This document shows, piece after piece, positions 39,137 to 52,526 of a stretch of 64,000 nucleotides of DNA. Under the pieces are notes generated by a model. That model saw nothing but the letters and a program-made list of their open reading frames with translations. It did not search any database and was not told where the DNA came from. The stretch is taken from contig OZ231126.1 of the NCBI GenBank assembly GCA_965153355.1, positions 51,522,001 to 51,586,000 on the forward strand. The letters run 5' to 3'. The position numbers and the translations under genes were made by a program. Position 1 is the stretch's first letter. The number at the start of each line of letters is the position of its first letter. Source of the DNA: Flaccisagitta enflata. Lineage: Eukaryota; Chaetognatha; Sagittoidea; Aphragmophora.

Positions 39137-39725
39137 TCTTTCCAAAACGTTTCATAACTAAAAATAATGCACAATATCCACTGCTTAGGTGCCTTTCATG
39201 TGTGAAAATACAGCACAATATCCATTGCGTAGGCGGAATCCCTTGCCCGATTATGTTCATCGTAAAAGACATTGTCATTGGACAAATGCAGCTTACTCAA
39301 TAACAAAGTCACTCAATTCACTGCTTACTTTTCCTCGTGCGGTAAAGTTATTTTCTCTGTAAAGTGTGAACTGAGACGGAGGAAATGTGCAATGCCATCT
39401 TAACGACAGAACGGTAAAGGAAAACCAACTAAACCGCCTGCGAGCCTTCGAGCTCTGATGTATGTTTGATAAGGTGTAATTGGCAGGCTCATTTAAAACT
39501 CGTTAACATCGTATCAAATCAATGACATCCCGTCTGCTTATATCGTGATTTTTATATGTAAATTTTCTTGTCAAATACAGAAGGGATCAATCACTCTTCA
39601 GTCTTCACACGCAGACACACACACTCACACAGAACCCTGCCCACGCACGGAATTCTAAGGAGGGGCTGATAATCTAACTCGATCAGTACAATCGTATTTG
39701 CCAAGTGAATCTGAGTGTGCCTACA

Positions 39726-39728
<3 letters not shown>
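39137..39728. other. No gene; short direct repeat
   Basis: CACAATATCCA-TGC.TAGG occurs twice at about 39170-39235 within a small duplication. Otherwise nothing recognised. Confidence 0.5.

Positions 39729-39785
<57 letters not shown>
39729..39785. repeat. (TC)n microsatellite
   Basis: About 28 units. Confidence 0.97.
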
Positions 39786-39787
<2 letters not shown>

Positions 39788-40237
39788 GCTTCTCTTTTTA
39801 TCTTGCAAGGTGTGGCCAACCGCTGTGAAGAGTACTTTTCAAATTTCATTCGACTAAAGCTGTGTGAGTCTGTCACGCAAACGAAGCGTTTTTCTTTCGT
39901 TCATCAAATGAAGACGATGATAACGACGATGTTTGGAAAGACTACGACGACAACAAGAAAAAAAAAACAAGAGTGGCGATTCATAGACGATGATTCATAC
40001 AAATACAATTAATCGTAGTCTAATTCTTTTTCTTTAAAAAAAAAAATCAGTACAATACTTAAAATCACGAGTACGCATAGAGTATCACTTCAGCTTCGCC
40101 CAGTTCCACCAAAAAACTAACTAATGGAGACCGCGAATTATTCAAAAGATGCACCCTTTTGAGATGCAAGATGATCTACAACATAAGACGTGAAAGACAA
40201 AGAAATAAAGAGAAACCCCTCAATATTGCGTCGAGAA
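39786..40237. other. No recognised feature
   Basis: Mixed DNA. Confidence 0.5.
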
Positions 40238-40387
40238 AACAAGGCCGGATACACGGCCGTTTCAGTTGCGGACTGGTGGGCAGGGGCGAAAATGCGCGTT
40301 TTCACACTTTTAGACTCGTACACACCAACGGACGGACGGACGGACGGACAAAGGCTCTTGTAGAATTGCGTGTCCGCAACTAAAAAA
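40238..40387 (+). mobile_element. Family A element, TTGCGGAC subclass
   Basis: AACAAGG, hairpin GCCG-GATACA-CGGC, arm AGTTGCGGAC, TGGTGGGCAGGGGC, AAATGCGCGTTTTCACACTTTT-AGACTCG, (GGAC)5, AGGCTCTTGTAGA, ATTGCGTGTCCGCAACT (ending 40381) and AAAAAA. Arm pairing 10 of 10. Confidence 0.93.
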
Positions 40388-40462
40388 GGTTACCGACATA
40401 CAGACAGACGGACAGACCTTATAATTAACAGGCCCTTTTATAGGGATGTAAGGACGCATCTA
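40388..40462 (+). mobile_element. Family A 3' remnant next to the previous copy
   Basis: ACCGACATACAGACAGACGG, CCCTTTTATAG, then GGATGTAAGGACGCATCTAA. The end resembles the CGGACGCATCTAAAA end of the element at 34236. Confidence 0.6.
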
Positions 40463-40689
40463 ATGCTTACAAGTTACAACGAACAAATGAAGCATGAATG
40501 AAAATTCTCAAGAGGGAATCGCCCGTTGAATCAGACTGGGCCTGGGCCTGAGAGCTCAGCAACTAAGTTCAATATTGGAGAAACTGAATATATGTACGCC
40601 AGAAAGAAAAAGGTATCAAGTTTACAAAATCAATTTAGCTCTGGGTCCGATGAACGGCGAGAGGAAAAAAAACAAAGAGAAAGAGATAG

Positions 40690-40803
<114 letters not shown>

Positions 40804-41368
40804 AATGAGACTACACGATAATCGAATTTGTAGTACCACAATGGATATTGAGATAAGAACGACGCGACGTAAACAATACGAATAAGCCTCAGGCTGGGTG
40901 ATAGGGTGTATCAGTGGTTGTATTTGTGGTTGGATCACAAATTGGATCACAAAAAAGATCACTGACTGTTTCTTAGACAGGGACACAGGCAACTAGATCA
41001 CAAACCGCCACCGTAATGAAAGATTGGATTACAACCGTCAACTGTGCGTTTCAGTTTCAACAGTGAAAACTCATTAGCGCCTCAAAAAACTATAACTACA
41101 TGATTGAGACACAATAATAGATAAATGTCTCTTTCCCCTCACTCGGCGATTTGCCCCTTCCCCATCCCCTCCTCGTTCTCGCCATTGATTCTCTTTCTAT
41201 GACGGCAATTAAGAAATAATCCATGAGAGTTCGTTCACTGGGAAAACGAGGCCGAAGCGTCGGACTTAACGAAAACCAGCCAAAAGATTAGCCGCGCAAT
41301 CCTTTCCGTAGCAGTGTGATGATCAGACGGACGTCACTCTGAGATGCACAGCGCTTGATGAGGCTCAA
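40804..41368. other. No recognised feature
   Basis: Some TGGATCACAAA-like short repeats at 40920-41035; no gene. Confidence 0.5.
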
Positions 41369-41583
41369 AGGGCGTGTTTCTAGTGAAGATGAAAAATGCG
41401 TTCCCTCCCGTGAAACGCGATAACAGCGGGAACACATATTCAAGATTTTTAACTGTCTCACAAGGGAGTGAGCGAAGTGAGTGAGCAAGCCCGTGAGCGG
41501 AGTGAGCGGTGCGAGCGAACGAACATAGCGAGCGACCGAGTGGCCCTTTCAAAACGCGATCGTCTTTGACTAGAAACGCCCCC
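41369..41583. mobile_element. Family D MITE, copy 2
   Basis: Inverted relative to copies 1 and 3: starts AGGGCGTGTTTCTAGT and ends ACTAGAAACGCCCC; interior GTGAGCGAAGTGAGTGAGC-rich. Confidence 0.85.
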
Positions 41584-41644
41584 AAAGAAAGATATATGAA
41601 CATTTCTTCATTTATCAACAAAAAAATGAGAAGATAAAGCCGCG

Positions 41645-41978
41645 ATTCATAGACAATGGGTAATGCGATTATTAACTTCCAGCAGTGCGATGTTCTCAAG
41701 ACGATCAACCGCCAAAGGTAAAGGTAACAGTTTTTTTTTTCCCCGATGGTTTCAAATGACATTGAAACCAATGCCATTGCCAATGCCATTGGTAGGGAAA
41801 AGGCCACCATTTTTCATAGATAATGGGTAATACGAGAAAAGGGTAATTTCCATGGTTGCGTTGTTCATTAGATGACCGACTGCCATTTGCCAAACCTAAA
41901 GGTAGCAGCTTTTCCGATGGTTTAGGATGACATTGAAACCAATGTCATTAGCAATGCCATTGGGAAGGAGAATGAAAT
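41645..41978. repeat. 167-bp tandem duplication
   Basis: CATAGACAATGGGTAAT at 41648 and CATAGATAATGGGTAAT at 41815; both units end with GACATTGAAACCAATG and a run of GCCATTG words. Moderate divergence between units. Confidence 0.88.
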
Positions 41979-41992
41979 TGAGGGACCTTGAA

Positions 41993-42135
41993 TACAAGAC
42001 CGGATATACGGCTACACAAGTCGCGTTCGAGTGGGAGGAGGCAGTAATAATAAAGGACATTATCATTCTTGCCACTGGGAAAGAGCAGCTAAGCGAAACT
42101 TCCAGCAAACCACCTGGGCTTTGAGTGGATGGACA
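41993..42135 (+). mobile_element. Family A 5' half, decayed 3' side
   Basis: ACAAGACCGGATATACGGC, arm AGTCGCGTTC, GAGTGGGAGGAGGCAGTAATAA, GAAAGAGCAG. The 3' palindrome is not recognisable. Confidence 0.65.
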
Positions 42136-42385
42136 ATAGGACGATGGACATACTAACGGATCGCTATCTTTAACTTGTAAAGATGGTGGTGCACAGATGC
42201 TCTCTCAAATGTAAGGTGGAGAACGAAACGAGTACAATTCCATCGCGTAGTGAATACATAAGAGATGAAGATTCTATGGAGCTTGGAGGTAATTAATGAC
42301 TGTAATCCCGCTTCAATTACAGAGATCTCGACTGTCGACGTCTGATCGATGAGAGGAGAGAGGAAAAAGACAACCGGGGAACCGA

Positions 42386-42535
<150 letters not shown>

Positions 42536-42916
42536 CTGATACACAGTGAAACGGAGAAAGAAACATGGAAGAGCAGAGACAGAGAGATAGACAAAAATAC
42601 ATACAGTAACACATAAATAGAGAAACAGAGACAGAGACCGCGAGATTAACTCTTGACAACTCTCCGTTGGTAAGTCTTTCTGACAAATGAACATCTGACT
42701 GTGTTGCACTCGGAATACAATCAACATTCATTAGTCTTAAATTGTCGCGCACATCCGTCTGTGTTTCCAGTCAAGTGTGGGCATTATTGAGTCTACATTA
42801 TGCAAATAATGTCGTGGACTCTTGCGTCTTTCCATCGCTTTGGTCATGTGACTTGATAGCTGTGGTTTTCGACTCGCTAAATGGCATGGCTATGGGCTGA
42901 TGACAATGATGAACGA

Positions 42917-42963
42917 CGAACACAACAACACAAACAACACAACAACACAACACAACAACACAA
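42917..42963. repeat. (ACAAC)-type short repeat
   Basis: AACACAAC and ACAACAC words alternate. Confidence 0.85.
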
Positions 42964-43102
42964 AAATGGCGACCACGCCAAAGAAATAAGATTTAAGAAG
43001 AAAAAAAACCCTTAAAGTGTACACACACTCCACAATTTCAAACTCAAACAAGCGGACAATGGAAAGAGCCGAAAAAGTCAACATCTAACAACAGAACGAC
43101 TT

Positions 43103-43220
43103 AAGCAATGACTACGACGATAACGACGACGACATTGATGACTACGACGACGACGACGATAACGACGACAACGACGACGACGACATTGATGACTACGACG
43201 ATGGTGACATTGACGACGAA
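43103..43220. repeat. (GAC)n-type degenerate microsatellite
   Basis: ACGACGAT, GACGAC and ACATTGATGACTACG words, with a larger duplicated unit. Confidence 0.88.
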
Positions 43221-43407
43221 AGAGGAGGAGGACTCCATAAATCAATTGCTCATTTTCGGACGAGTGGTTTATTGAAAGCAAACATTGGTTGGAAAAAAGG
43301 TTGTGATGACAGAGAAGAACGAAAAAGGAACGAAAAAAAAAAATAGGAAGAAAAAAATAGGAAGAACAAGGACAAAAATAGGGAGAACAAAGACATATGT
43401 AGAACTG

Positions 43408-43527
43408 AACAAGTCGCGTGTGATCATGGTCTAGCTTGGCAGGTACTAATGTGATGTAATATGTCAAAGCAGGCATCACCGACCAAGCAACCAACAGACT
43501 GACCGACCGAGCGAGCATGCGACTAAC
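43408..43527 (+). mobile_element. Family A decayed copy
   Basis: AACAAGTCGCGTGTGATC start without a 5' hairpin and ACCGACCGAGCGAGCATGCGACTAAC end. Small and diverged; boundaries approximate. Confidence 0.5.
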
Positions 43528-43779
43528 AACAACGTGTGTCCGGCAGTGCAAGACGCTTTAAAGTGAAGATGTCTTAGGATTGCAGGTGCTCACTGAGTAA
43601 CTGGTGGAAGCGGTATCTGAGCGACCAACGGGTCGACAGACAGAAACTAAATGGGGAAAAAAAAGAAGAAAAAGGTATTGACGCGATCACATTTCCGACC
43701 TAACGTTACAAAAAATGTAGCAAGAGCGTTTTCAGTTGTAGAGTTTGACTAAAGAGCAATTGACAAAAGCAAAAGAAGG

Positions 43780-44281
43780 ACAAGGTCAACAAACCTTAGT
43801 CGCGTGGTAATAAGGGTAATAAAGGTATTAAAGGTAACTAAGGTGATTAAGGTAATAAAAGTAATGAAGATAACTGTAAGTACCTATATCTTCCTATAAT
43901 TACCCATAGTTACCTACAACTACATGTAAATACCTATAATTACCTACAATTACATTAAATTACCAATAATTATCTATAATCACCTATAATTACCCATTAT
44001 TTCCTATGTTTCCTAAAATTACCTCAATTTAGAGTCCCAGACAACTTTTCTGATTTATATGATACACATTACTAAAATACCTATATTTACCTATAATTAC
44101 CTAAAATTACCTATAATTACCAAAAATAACCTATAATTACCTTTAATAACCTTCAACAACCTTTAAAACGACTATAAAGCCTATATTTCAAAAATGTGAC
44201 GGACCGACCGACCGACAGACCGACCGACCGACCGACCGACCGACATGGCGGCTTCTAGAGTCGCGTTCACGCGACTAAAAA
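43780..44281 (+). mobile_element. Family A element with private AT-rich minisatellite
   Basis: ACAAGG, hairpin AAGGT-CAACAA-ACCTT, arm AGTCGCGTGG, a 370-bp body of GGTAATAA units turning into ACCTATAATT units, TTTCAAAAATGTGACGGACC, (CCGA)n, GCGGCTTCTAGAG, AGTCGCGTTCACGCGACT (44259-44276) and AAAAA. Arm pairing 9 of 10. Confidence 0.85.
43806..44175. repeat. Inverted AT-rich minisatellite
   Basis: The left 75 bp is GGTAATAA/GGTATTAAA-like; the right 270 bp is TTACCTATAA-like, i.e. the complement, so the two sides can fold back on each other. Confidence 0.8.
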
Positions 44282-44860
44282 CAGCGCAAAAAAGGCGAGG
44301 TATTTTTATGTGAATCACCGTGGTAACATTAAAAACGATCGCCTCAGTTTGTCCATCCATCCATCGGCATCGTTTACTATCCTACCATTGAAAAAAAAAA
44401 AAAAGAATTGACGACAGATGAGACACAGATGGGTGAGTTGTTATCATTATTCCAATTGAGATAAAAATCAAATGTAGTAGTTGTAGTTAGGTCCATTCAT
44501 ATCCGTGACGAACGTGCATGATACAAATTTAAAAGTAAGAGGTAGCATGTGACTGCTACCACGCAGTATGTCGGAATTACATCAACACATGGTGAAATTT
44601 ACGTTTTTAGGATGCTTATTTAATGAGAATATTAAAAATGAGAATATTAAAAAAAAGTGCGCTTGAAGATGTTGGTATGCAGTATGCACGGGATGCAGAA
44701 GAGGCTTATTTGCATCTTGGAGCATTTTCTGTCGCTCCTAATTTGTCGTGATCATAACAACATGAGGCGTGTTAGAGAATTTGCTTGACGTGATTGCACA
44801 TTTAACTTGGTCGCCCAACCAACTGTTACACCTAATCAAGTCGGCGAAGTTACATATTTC
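44282..44860. other. No recognised feature
   Basis: Mixed DNA; an A-run at 44390. Confidence 0.5.
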
Positions 44861-45099
44861 AGGGGGCGTTTCTAGTCAAAGACGATCGCGTTTTGAAAGG
44901 GCCACTCGGTCGCTCGCTACGTTCATTCGCTCGCACCGCTCACTCCGCTCACTCACTCCGCACCGCTCTGTTCATGGGCTCGCTAACTCACTTCGCTCAC
45001 TCCCTCGTGGGACAGTTGAAAATCTTGAATATGTGTTCACGCTGTTATCGCGTTTCACGGGAAGAAACGCGTTTTTCATCTTCACTAGAAACACGCCCT
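44861..45099. mobile_element. Family D MITE, copy 3
   Basis: Ends AGGGGGCGTTTCTAGT and ACTAGAAACACGCCCT; interior CGCTCGCTACGTTC and CACTCCGCTCACTC-rich, then TTGAATATGTGTTCACGC. Confidence 0.87.
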
Positions 45100-45234
45100 T
45101 AGATGCTGGACACTTTTTTTTCCGTTGCCGTTTTAGCACAGAGTTTCCGCGGTTTTTCGCGATGAGGAAGGAAGGAAAATAAGACGACGTTGAGGCTTGA
45201 GAAATTGGCTTCGCGCTTCGCAACCTCGACGCGC

Positions 45235-45420
45235 ACGAGACGCGAGACAAGAGACGCGAGATACGGGATGGGATCGGAGACGTAAGATATGGGATGCGAG
45301 ACACAAAGATATGGGATGCGAGACGGGAGATACAGGATGTGCGACACGAGATATGCAGGATACCAGACACAAAGATATGGGATGCCAGACGCGGTAGAGA
45401 GAAACAATATACAAATAAGG
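45235..45420. repeat. ~20-bp degenerate minisatellite
   Basis: GATATGGGATGCGAGACAC-like words repeat about eight times with drift. Confidence 0.8.
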
Positions 45421-45837
45421 AAGATGTGAAACGCCCGAGCAGGATGTGAGCTGTGAAATATATGTGGTATGCATGACGCGATGTGGAAGAACTACTAAGT
45501 TGATGTTTGCAAGACGCGAGATGTGAGAAGTAAGTTGCTAGCAGCGAGATTTAAAAGGGTTAGGTGCGGCTTATAAGATACGATATGTGATCGTGAGGAC
45601 GCGGGTTGTTTTACGTAAACCATGAGAGCTGAGATGTGCGCTGTAGGATATCTGAAAAAAAAAAAGAAATAAAATGAAATATGATTAACATGAAATGAAT
45701 CAGAGGGGGATATGAAAGAATGAGGTTCGATGTGAATGGTAGCAAGTTTAATGCCATGATATGAGGTCATTATACGCGAAATGAACTGGCAACCAAAACG
45801 AATTGTAATTCGTACGGGTTTCATTCCAATTCCCGCG

Positions 45838-45895
45838 TTTAGTCGCGTGCACGCAACTTTACACCTTGGTTTGTCTAACCGAAAGCCCCTCCCTC
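45838..45895 (-). mobile_element. Family A 3' remnant
   Basis: TTTAGTCGCGTGCACGCAACTTTACACCTTGG matches the minus-strand end of A copies in two pieces; the (GTCC)n part and the 5' half are missing. Confidence 0.65.
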
Positions 45896-46100
45896 CGTCT
45901 GAATCAATATTGAAAAATTGCCATTTCAGTTATTTTTAGGGTAATTTTAGTACATATTTGATCATGTAATTTCGCAATCATGTAATGATATAATCGTGAA
46001 AGATGGACAACGTTACTACCCAACACTAACCAGGTTACCATATATGTTATATGCATTTATGTTATGTGATTATGTAATTATGTAATTATGTATATATGTA

Positions 46101-46108
46101 CTACTCGA

Positions 46109-46147
<39 letters not shown>

Positions 46148-46525
46148 AACCCGCACCCTATTTTGAGTTAACAAAAAAGAAAGAGGAGTCATTTAAACAT
46201 TTTTTTGTTGTAGTAGTTTTAAACTTCCATTCTAGACCAATCCCAGATCTGTATCTCAAACGGTTCAGGAGCTAGAGCTTGTCAAAGTTATCTACTAATT
46301 TGTAAAAAATGCTCATTTTTCAACGGGATTGCAAACTGATAATGACAATGTTTCTACTATTTCTTATGCCATTTCTAAACGAATAAAGCTAGAATTGCCA
46401 GATTGGAGCCAAATGAAAGATCTTTTCAAGAGCTTTCTAAAAATCTAAGATTTTATTTAGTTATTTTGAAATTCAATATGTCAATTTTTCTTTTAAAAGT
46501 GAAGCTTTTGTATTGAGTCGAGTAG
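46101..46525. mobile_element. Family E mariner-like MITE, copy 2
   Basis: Ends CTACTCGACT / AGTCGAGTAG with TA outside both (46099-46100, 46526-46527). A 36-base A-run follows the left end. The interior shares ATTCTAGACCAA, CTCAAACGGTTCAGGAG and AATAAAGCTAGAA with copy 1. Confidence 0.83.
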
Positions 46526-47284
<759 letters not shown>

Positions 47285-47337
47285 GCTCTTTCGCACGTAC
47301 AAAAGAAGGCGATAGAAGTTGATCCTTTTTTTCAGTC

Positions 47338-47524
47338 TTTTTAGTTGCGTGCACGCTTTGTCCATCAGTCAATTGGTTGGTTGGTCGGTCGGTCCCCATC
47401 TTACTTTTTTTTATGATTTTATTTCTTTGACCTCACTGCTCCTGCCTAAATAATCTAGTGACCTCAAATATGGTCTGTGTCCACCCGCACGCGACTTTGG
47501 TGGCCGTGTATCCGGCCTTGTTTT
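47338..47524 (-). mobile_element. Family A element with a shortened 3' end
   Basis: Minus-strand copy: TTTTTAGTTGCGTGCACGC runs straight into TTTGTCC, so the inner palindrome half and the spacer are lost. Then (GGTT/GGTC)n, CTCACTGCTCCTGCC, GTGACCTCAAATATGG, arm GCACGCGACT and CCGTGTATCCGGCCTTG. Confidence 0.83.
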
Positions 47525-47621
47525 CATTCCATTTCATTAGAGAATGTACAAATACAAAGTTACTTTGAGATGTAGAATTGTGTAAAGATAACTACCAGTC
47601 TAGAATGCATTTCATTATTTC

Positions 47622-47652
<31 letters not shown>

Positions 47653-47799
47653 AATGAATAAAATAAACAGAGCAACTGGGCATTACTCCGATCAATCGAG
47701 TAATTGCCGGAGGAATTTCGTGTTTAAATCGATTGCAAATGTCAATGAGAATACAATGGGGAGATCATTGGCGGCATAGTGGATTGATTTCGTCGTCGA

Positions 47800-47800
<1 letters not shown>

Positions 47801-47835
<35 letters not shown>

Positions 47836-47858
47836 CGTTGTTGTCGTTGTCGTTGTCG

Positions 47859-47946
<88 letters not shown>

Positions 47947-47947
47947 A
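47801..47947. repeat. (TTG)n microsatellite
   Basis: About 48 units with several TCG interruptions at 47835-47860. Confidence 0.97.
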
Positions 47948-47991
47948 GCGATCAATGGCCAGAGGGGATTCTTTGACTTGCTCCGGCTGGA

Positions 47992-48317
47992 GAGTTGGAT
48001 ACATGGCAACTAAAGTCGCGTGCGGGAGGAGAGGGATAGTAATTGGAACAAGGCCGAATACATGGCTACCCTAGTCGCGTGCAGGTGGGCAGGGGCCATA
48101 ATTGAGGTCAGCGGAGAATTTGGGCTGGAGCAGCACGGACAAAAAACCCCTACACGCCTAAAAAGTGTGACGGACCAACAGATAGACGGACCGAGACCAA
48201 AGTGGGGTGTAGAGTCGCTTAGCAAGCGACTAAAAACGCCCATAAATGCCAAAAAAGCAAAGTGTAACTAGCCGACGGACAAAGCGGATTATCGAATCAT
48301 ATGCGTGTAAGTAAAAA
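47992..48317 (+). mobile_element. Family A element (outer), split by a second A copy
   Basis: 5' hairpin GTTG-GATACATGG-CAAC, arm AGTCGCGTGC and GGGAGGAGAGGGATAGTAATTGG, then interrupted at 48047-48236. It resumes as CGCCCATAAATGCC, AAAGCAAAGTGTAAC, CCGACGGAC, AAGCGGATTATCGAA and a decayed end GCGTGTAAGTAAAAA. Confidence 0.75.
48047..48236 (+). mobile_element. Family A element (inner, nested)
   Basis: AACAAGGCCGAATACATGGC, arm AGTCGCGTGC, AGGTGGGCAGGGGCC, TTTGGGCTGGAGCAG, GTGTGACGGACC, GTGGGGTGTAGAG, AGTCGCTTAGCAAGCGACT (48213-48231) and AAAAA. Arm pairing 9 of 10. Confidence 0.88.
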
Positions 48318-48453
48318 TTAGCAGATGGTAAGTATTCAAAATTTCTAATTGATTAAAACATTGCCGGAGAATGTGTGTTTTTTGCGATGTTCAATGAGAA
48401 TGAAATGGAGATATCTTTTACGGCGATATGGATTGCTATTGCTGTCATCATCG

Positions 48454-48454
48454 G

Positions 48455-48544
<90 letters not shown>

Positions 48545-48573
48545 TCTGTTGTTGTTGTTGTTGTTGTTGTTTC

Positions 48574-48617
<44 letters not shown>

Positions 48618-48722
48618 CTGTTGTTGTTGTTGTTGTTTCTGTTGTTGTTGTTGTTGTTGTTGTTGTTTTTTCGGTTGTTGATTTTTCTGTAATTATTGCT
48701 GTTCTGGTTGTTGTTGTTGTTG
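48454..48722. repeat. (TTG)n microsatellite with TTTC breaks
   Basis: Five TTG blocks separated by TTTCTG interruptions. Confidence 0.96.
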
Positions 48723-48878
48723 CTGTGCAATGTTGATATTGAGCGATTGTTAACCAGTAGGAATTTATGGACTTACTCCGGGTAAGAATTTCCTGCAAAG
48801 ATTGGCTCGACCTTCACGACGCTTGTGCACGGTCATGTAGAGGAATGGCTTTTTTTTCTCTTCTAGTTATTAACACTC

Positions 48879-49035
<157 letters not shown>

Positions 49036-49164
49036 GAAATGACAATAAACTTGAATTCCTAGACCAATCCCGAGCTCTATTAGACCAAACCGAATATGAT
49101 AAACAAATGACAAGTAACACGAATGATGAACTTGATGAGTTTTCAAGTGATTTCATGAAATCGA

Positions 49165-49241
49165 GCGTGACTGAACGAGCAACCGACCGACCAACCAACC
49201 GGCAGACAGAGGCTCTCATAGAGGTGCTATGCCACACCTAA
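49165..49241 (+). mobile_element. Family A 3' remnant
   Basis: GACTGAACGAGCAACCGACC, (CCAA), GAGGCTCTCATAG and the end AGGTGCTATGCCACACCT plus AAA, whose outer parts form a small imperfect hairpin. This is another arm sequence unlike the usual one. Confidence 0.6.
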
Positions 49242-49357
49242 ACATGCGCGTTTTTGCACAATCTACGCTGATGAGTGGATAGACAGACCGACAGATGGAC
49301 AGATGGTCCAACAAACGGACAAAGCCTCTAAAAGAGTTGCGTGTCCGCAACTCAAAA
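49242..49357 (+). mobile_element. Family A 3' part, TTGCGGAC subclass
   Basis: ATGCGCGTTTTTGCACAATC, GACAGACCGACAGATGGAC, AAGCCTCTAAAAGAG, palindrome AGTTGCGTGTCCGCAACT and CAAAAC. It follows directly on another A 3' end. Confidence 0.75.
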
Positions 49358-50282
49358 CAAACAACGACATCCTGAATTATGTAATGGATGATTGAATGTC
49401 AAGCTTCTTTTATAATTCATTCAGTCTCACTGTGTTTTGAAAGTATTTTCTTGTGTTAGCGAAGGTTGTAGCTCACTCTCAATCTCCAGTCAATTTCTTC
49501 ACGTCAGTCGCACAATGTCTGATGGCATTTTCATCGAACCAAAGCATTTTAAGACCCTTGAGTGTTTATGCTTCATCGTAACGAACTTCCTTCTGAAGCT
49601 GTTAAGCTGCGCAGTAGTTTTTATGCTTGTACGCCATATAGACATGCAATTGGTAAAAGGGGAGCGCAGCAGAGAAAATATTTTTCGAAAACATAGTATT
49701 TTGTATATTCTATCATATATGTGTGAACCTCGCAGACACAAACAAATTGAGACCCCATTCTGCATGTTCAAAGTTGAAAGAATTTTTGGCAATTTCTACG
49801 GATTGCGTTTCTTGATTTTCATCGCTTTTTTGAACATTTCCTGATCGTCTGAGGTGTGTTCTGGTATGCCTCTGCGTTTTTATACATAAATATAGCTAAA
49901 AATGAGCAGACACCAGTTAAGCTATGTATATCAAACTCATTTTTGTATGGAGAAAAGTCGGGTTTTCAACGATAGATTTCAAGAACTTGACAAGTTACGT
50001 GTCTGGTTACTAATGTAAGTAATTATGTAACTGCGAAACGGAGCACGCGATTGTTGCCTTGTTGGGCTTGTAATACTAGTTGTATGTTTTTTTCTTTAAG
50101 AAACAAAGCCAGATGACGCTCACAAAATACAGGCGAGATGTAGCCTCTTTTCACTTACCTTGCAAAAATTCCACTGGAAAGGTCACTGTTAGTACCCACG
50201 CAAAAGAATAGCAAACCGGACAAATACAAGACAAAAACAGTATCGTAACACACAACTTGTGAAATGCTCAATCACTCAATCA
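49358..50282. other. No recognised feature
   Basis: Contains a 135-codon frame at 49437 without any motif; judged chance in ordinary DNA. Confidence 0.5.
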
Positions 50283-50484
<202 letters not shown>

Positions 50485-50683
50485 TCCTTCCGCACAAAAA
50501 GTCAAGCATACACACTCACACGCCATCACACACTCAGCTCTCGCAATCGATCAATCAAAACGTTCTGGAACGCAAAAGCGGACTCAGTTGACGGCTTGTC
50601 GCGAACAGCGGGCCGTGGGCGCCGATTTAACCAACATTTCCTGTTTTTCTTACTTTTTCTTTTCTTGCCTTTTTGCCCTTTAA

Positions 50684-50886
50684 AACAAGGCCGTATACAC
50701 AGCTACGGAAGTCACGTGTGGTGGGCAGGGGCGGTGATAAAAAAGGTTATCTAAGCGATTGGGCAGGAGCGGTAACGCAAAAACCGTCCGCAAAAACCGC
50801 AGAAAAAAGCTAACGCGGACCGACCGACGGACCGACCGACCGACCGACATAGGGTGTCATAGAGTCGCGCAGCACGCGACTAAAAA
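50684..50886 (+). mobile_element. Family A element, full length
   Basis: AACAAGGCCGTATACACAGC, arm AGTCACGTGT, GGTGGGCAGGGGC, GATTGGGCAGGAGCGGTAACG, GCGGACCGACC and (CCGA)n, GGGTGTCATAGAG, AGTCGCGCAGCACGCGACT (50863-50881) and AAAAA. Arm pairing 8 of 10. Confidence 0.9.
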
Positions 50887-51599
50887 TCTGCATGGAAGGC
50901 AACAACGATAACGAGCTTGCAAGGTCGGTGTTTGTGTGTGTGTTCCCACATGAGGAAAATCAACCGATAAACTGACGTGAAAATTTATCCGCACTTTGAA
51001 CACATCCTCGGGAAAAAAGAGGGATAAATGCAAACAAAATTCAAAAGAAAAAAAAAGAAAAGAAAAAGAAAGAAAAACCGCAAGCATTCCGTCGTCGCCG
51101 CCATACCAACTTCCAGCAGATTCTCTGATTTGCATATTCGAATTTTTTTTCCTTATTCAATTCGACGAATAAGAAAAATGAGGAAAAAATAGGAAGCAAT
51201 ATATTTTATTTTCCGTTCACAAACAAATCCAAATTTTGTCACACAAACACGAAATTTCGAAATTTTCTTATATTGTAGGCATCGCACAAATCGTTTCCTT
51301 TTTTTGGTGTGTGTGTGTGCGTATGTGTCCAAAATCAAAGATTAATCCGATGTAAATAAAAAAAATAACTAATATATTTGCGAAGACTGGCAAAGAATTT
51401 AAATGTTTTTGGGTGAAAAAGACGAATTTGATTTAACGGGTTGGAATTGGTTAGCCAGGTGGTACCAGTTTTCTTCACGAACGAATAAGAGAATTCCACT
51501 GAGAGAAAACTTTGATGGAAAGATCTTTTTTTTTCTTGAAAGACCGACAAAAAGGAAAATACAGATAGCAAAAAAAAAAAACTGAATGAAGGAGAAGCA
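50887..51599. other. No recognised feature
   Basis: AT-rich DNA. Confidence 0.5.
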
Positions 51600-51775
51600 G
51601 TAGAAAAAGAAATAGAAGAAGAAGAAGGGGTAGAAGAAGAAGAAGAAGAAGAAGAAGAAAAAGAAAAAGAAAAAGAAAAAGAAAAAGAAAAAGAAAAAGA
51701 AAAAGAAAAAGAAGAAGAAGAAGAAGAAGAAGAAGTAGAAGAAGAAGAAGAAGAAGAAGGATAAGAAGAAGAAGG
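51600..51775. repeat. (GAA)n / (GAAAAA)n compound microsatellite
   Basis: GAA, then AAAAAG (51658-51710), then GAA again, in symmetric order. Confidence 0.94.
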
Positions 51776-51996
51776 GCAATAACCGTGATAAAAAGAACGT
51801 GAAAAAACGTAAAACTTTGAACTCAATTCGATCTTGATTCTTTTTTTTCTGCATTGGACCAACCAAAAAATATATTCAAGGAACAAAAAAAAAAAAAATC
51901 ATTCCTTCTTTCCGTTTCTAAGTCTCAGAGCCGAAGCAAAGTAAAGGCGAATGTGAAAACTGTGAAAAATCCCGAGGCGGGAGAGGAGGGGAAGAG

Positions 51997-52348
<352 letters not shown>

Positions 52349-52424
52349 ATTCAACGGGAGAATCAAATTGCTTTTGAAAATAGGGAAGGCAAGACTTAGT
52401 GTGAGCAAGTTGTGAGGCAAAGAC

Positions 52425-52526
<102 letters not shown>

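Noticed and set aside
49437-49844. 135-codon frame on the plus strand
   Set aside because: No motif, and an overlapping 97-codon frame on the other strand; looks like chance in ordinary DNA.
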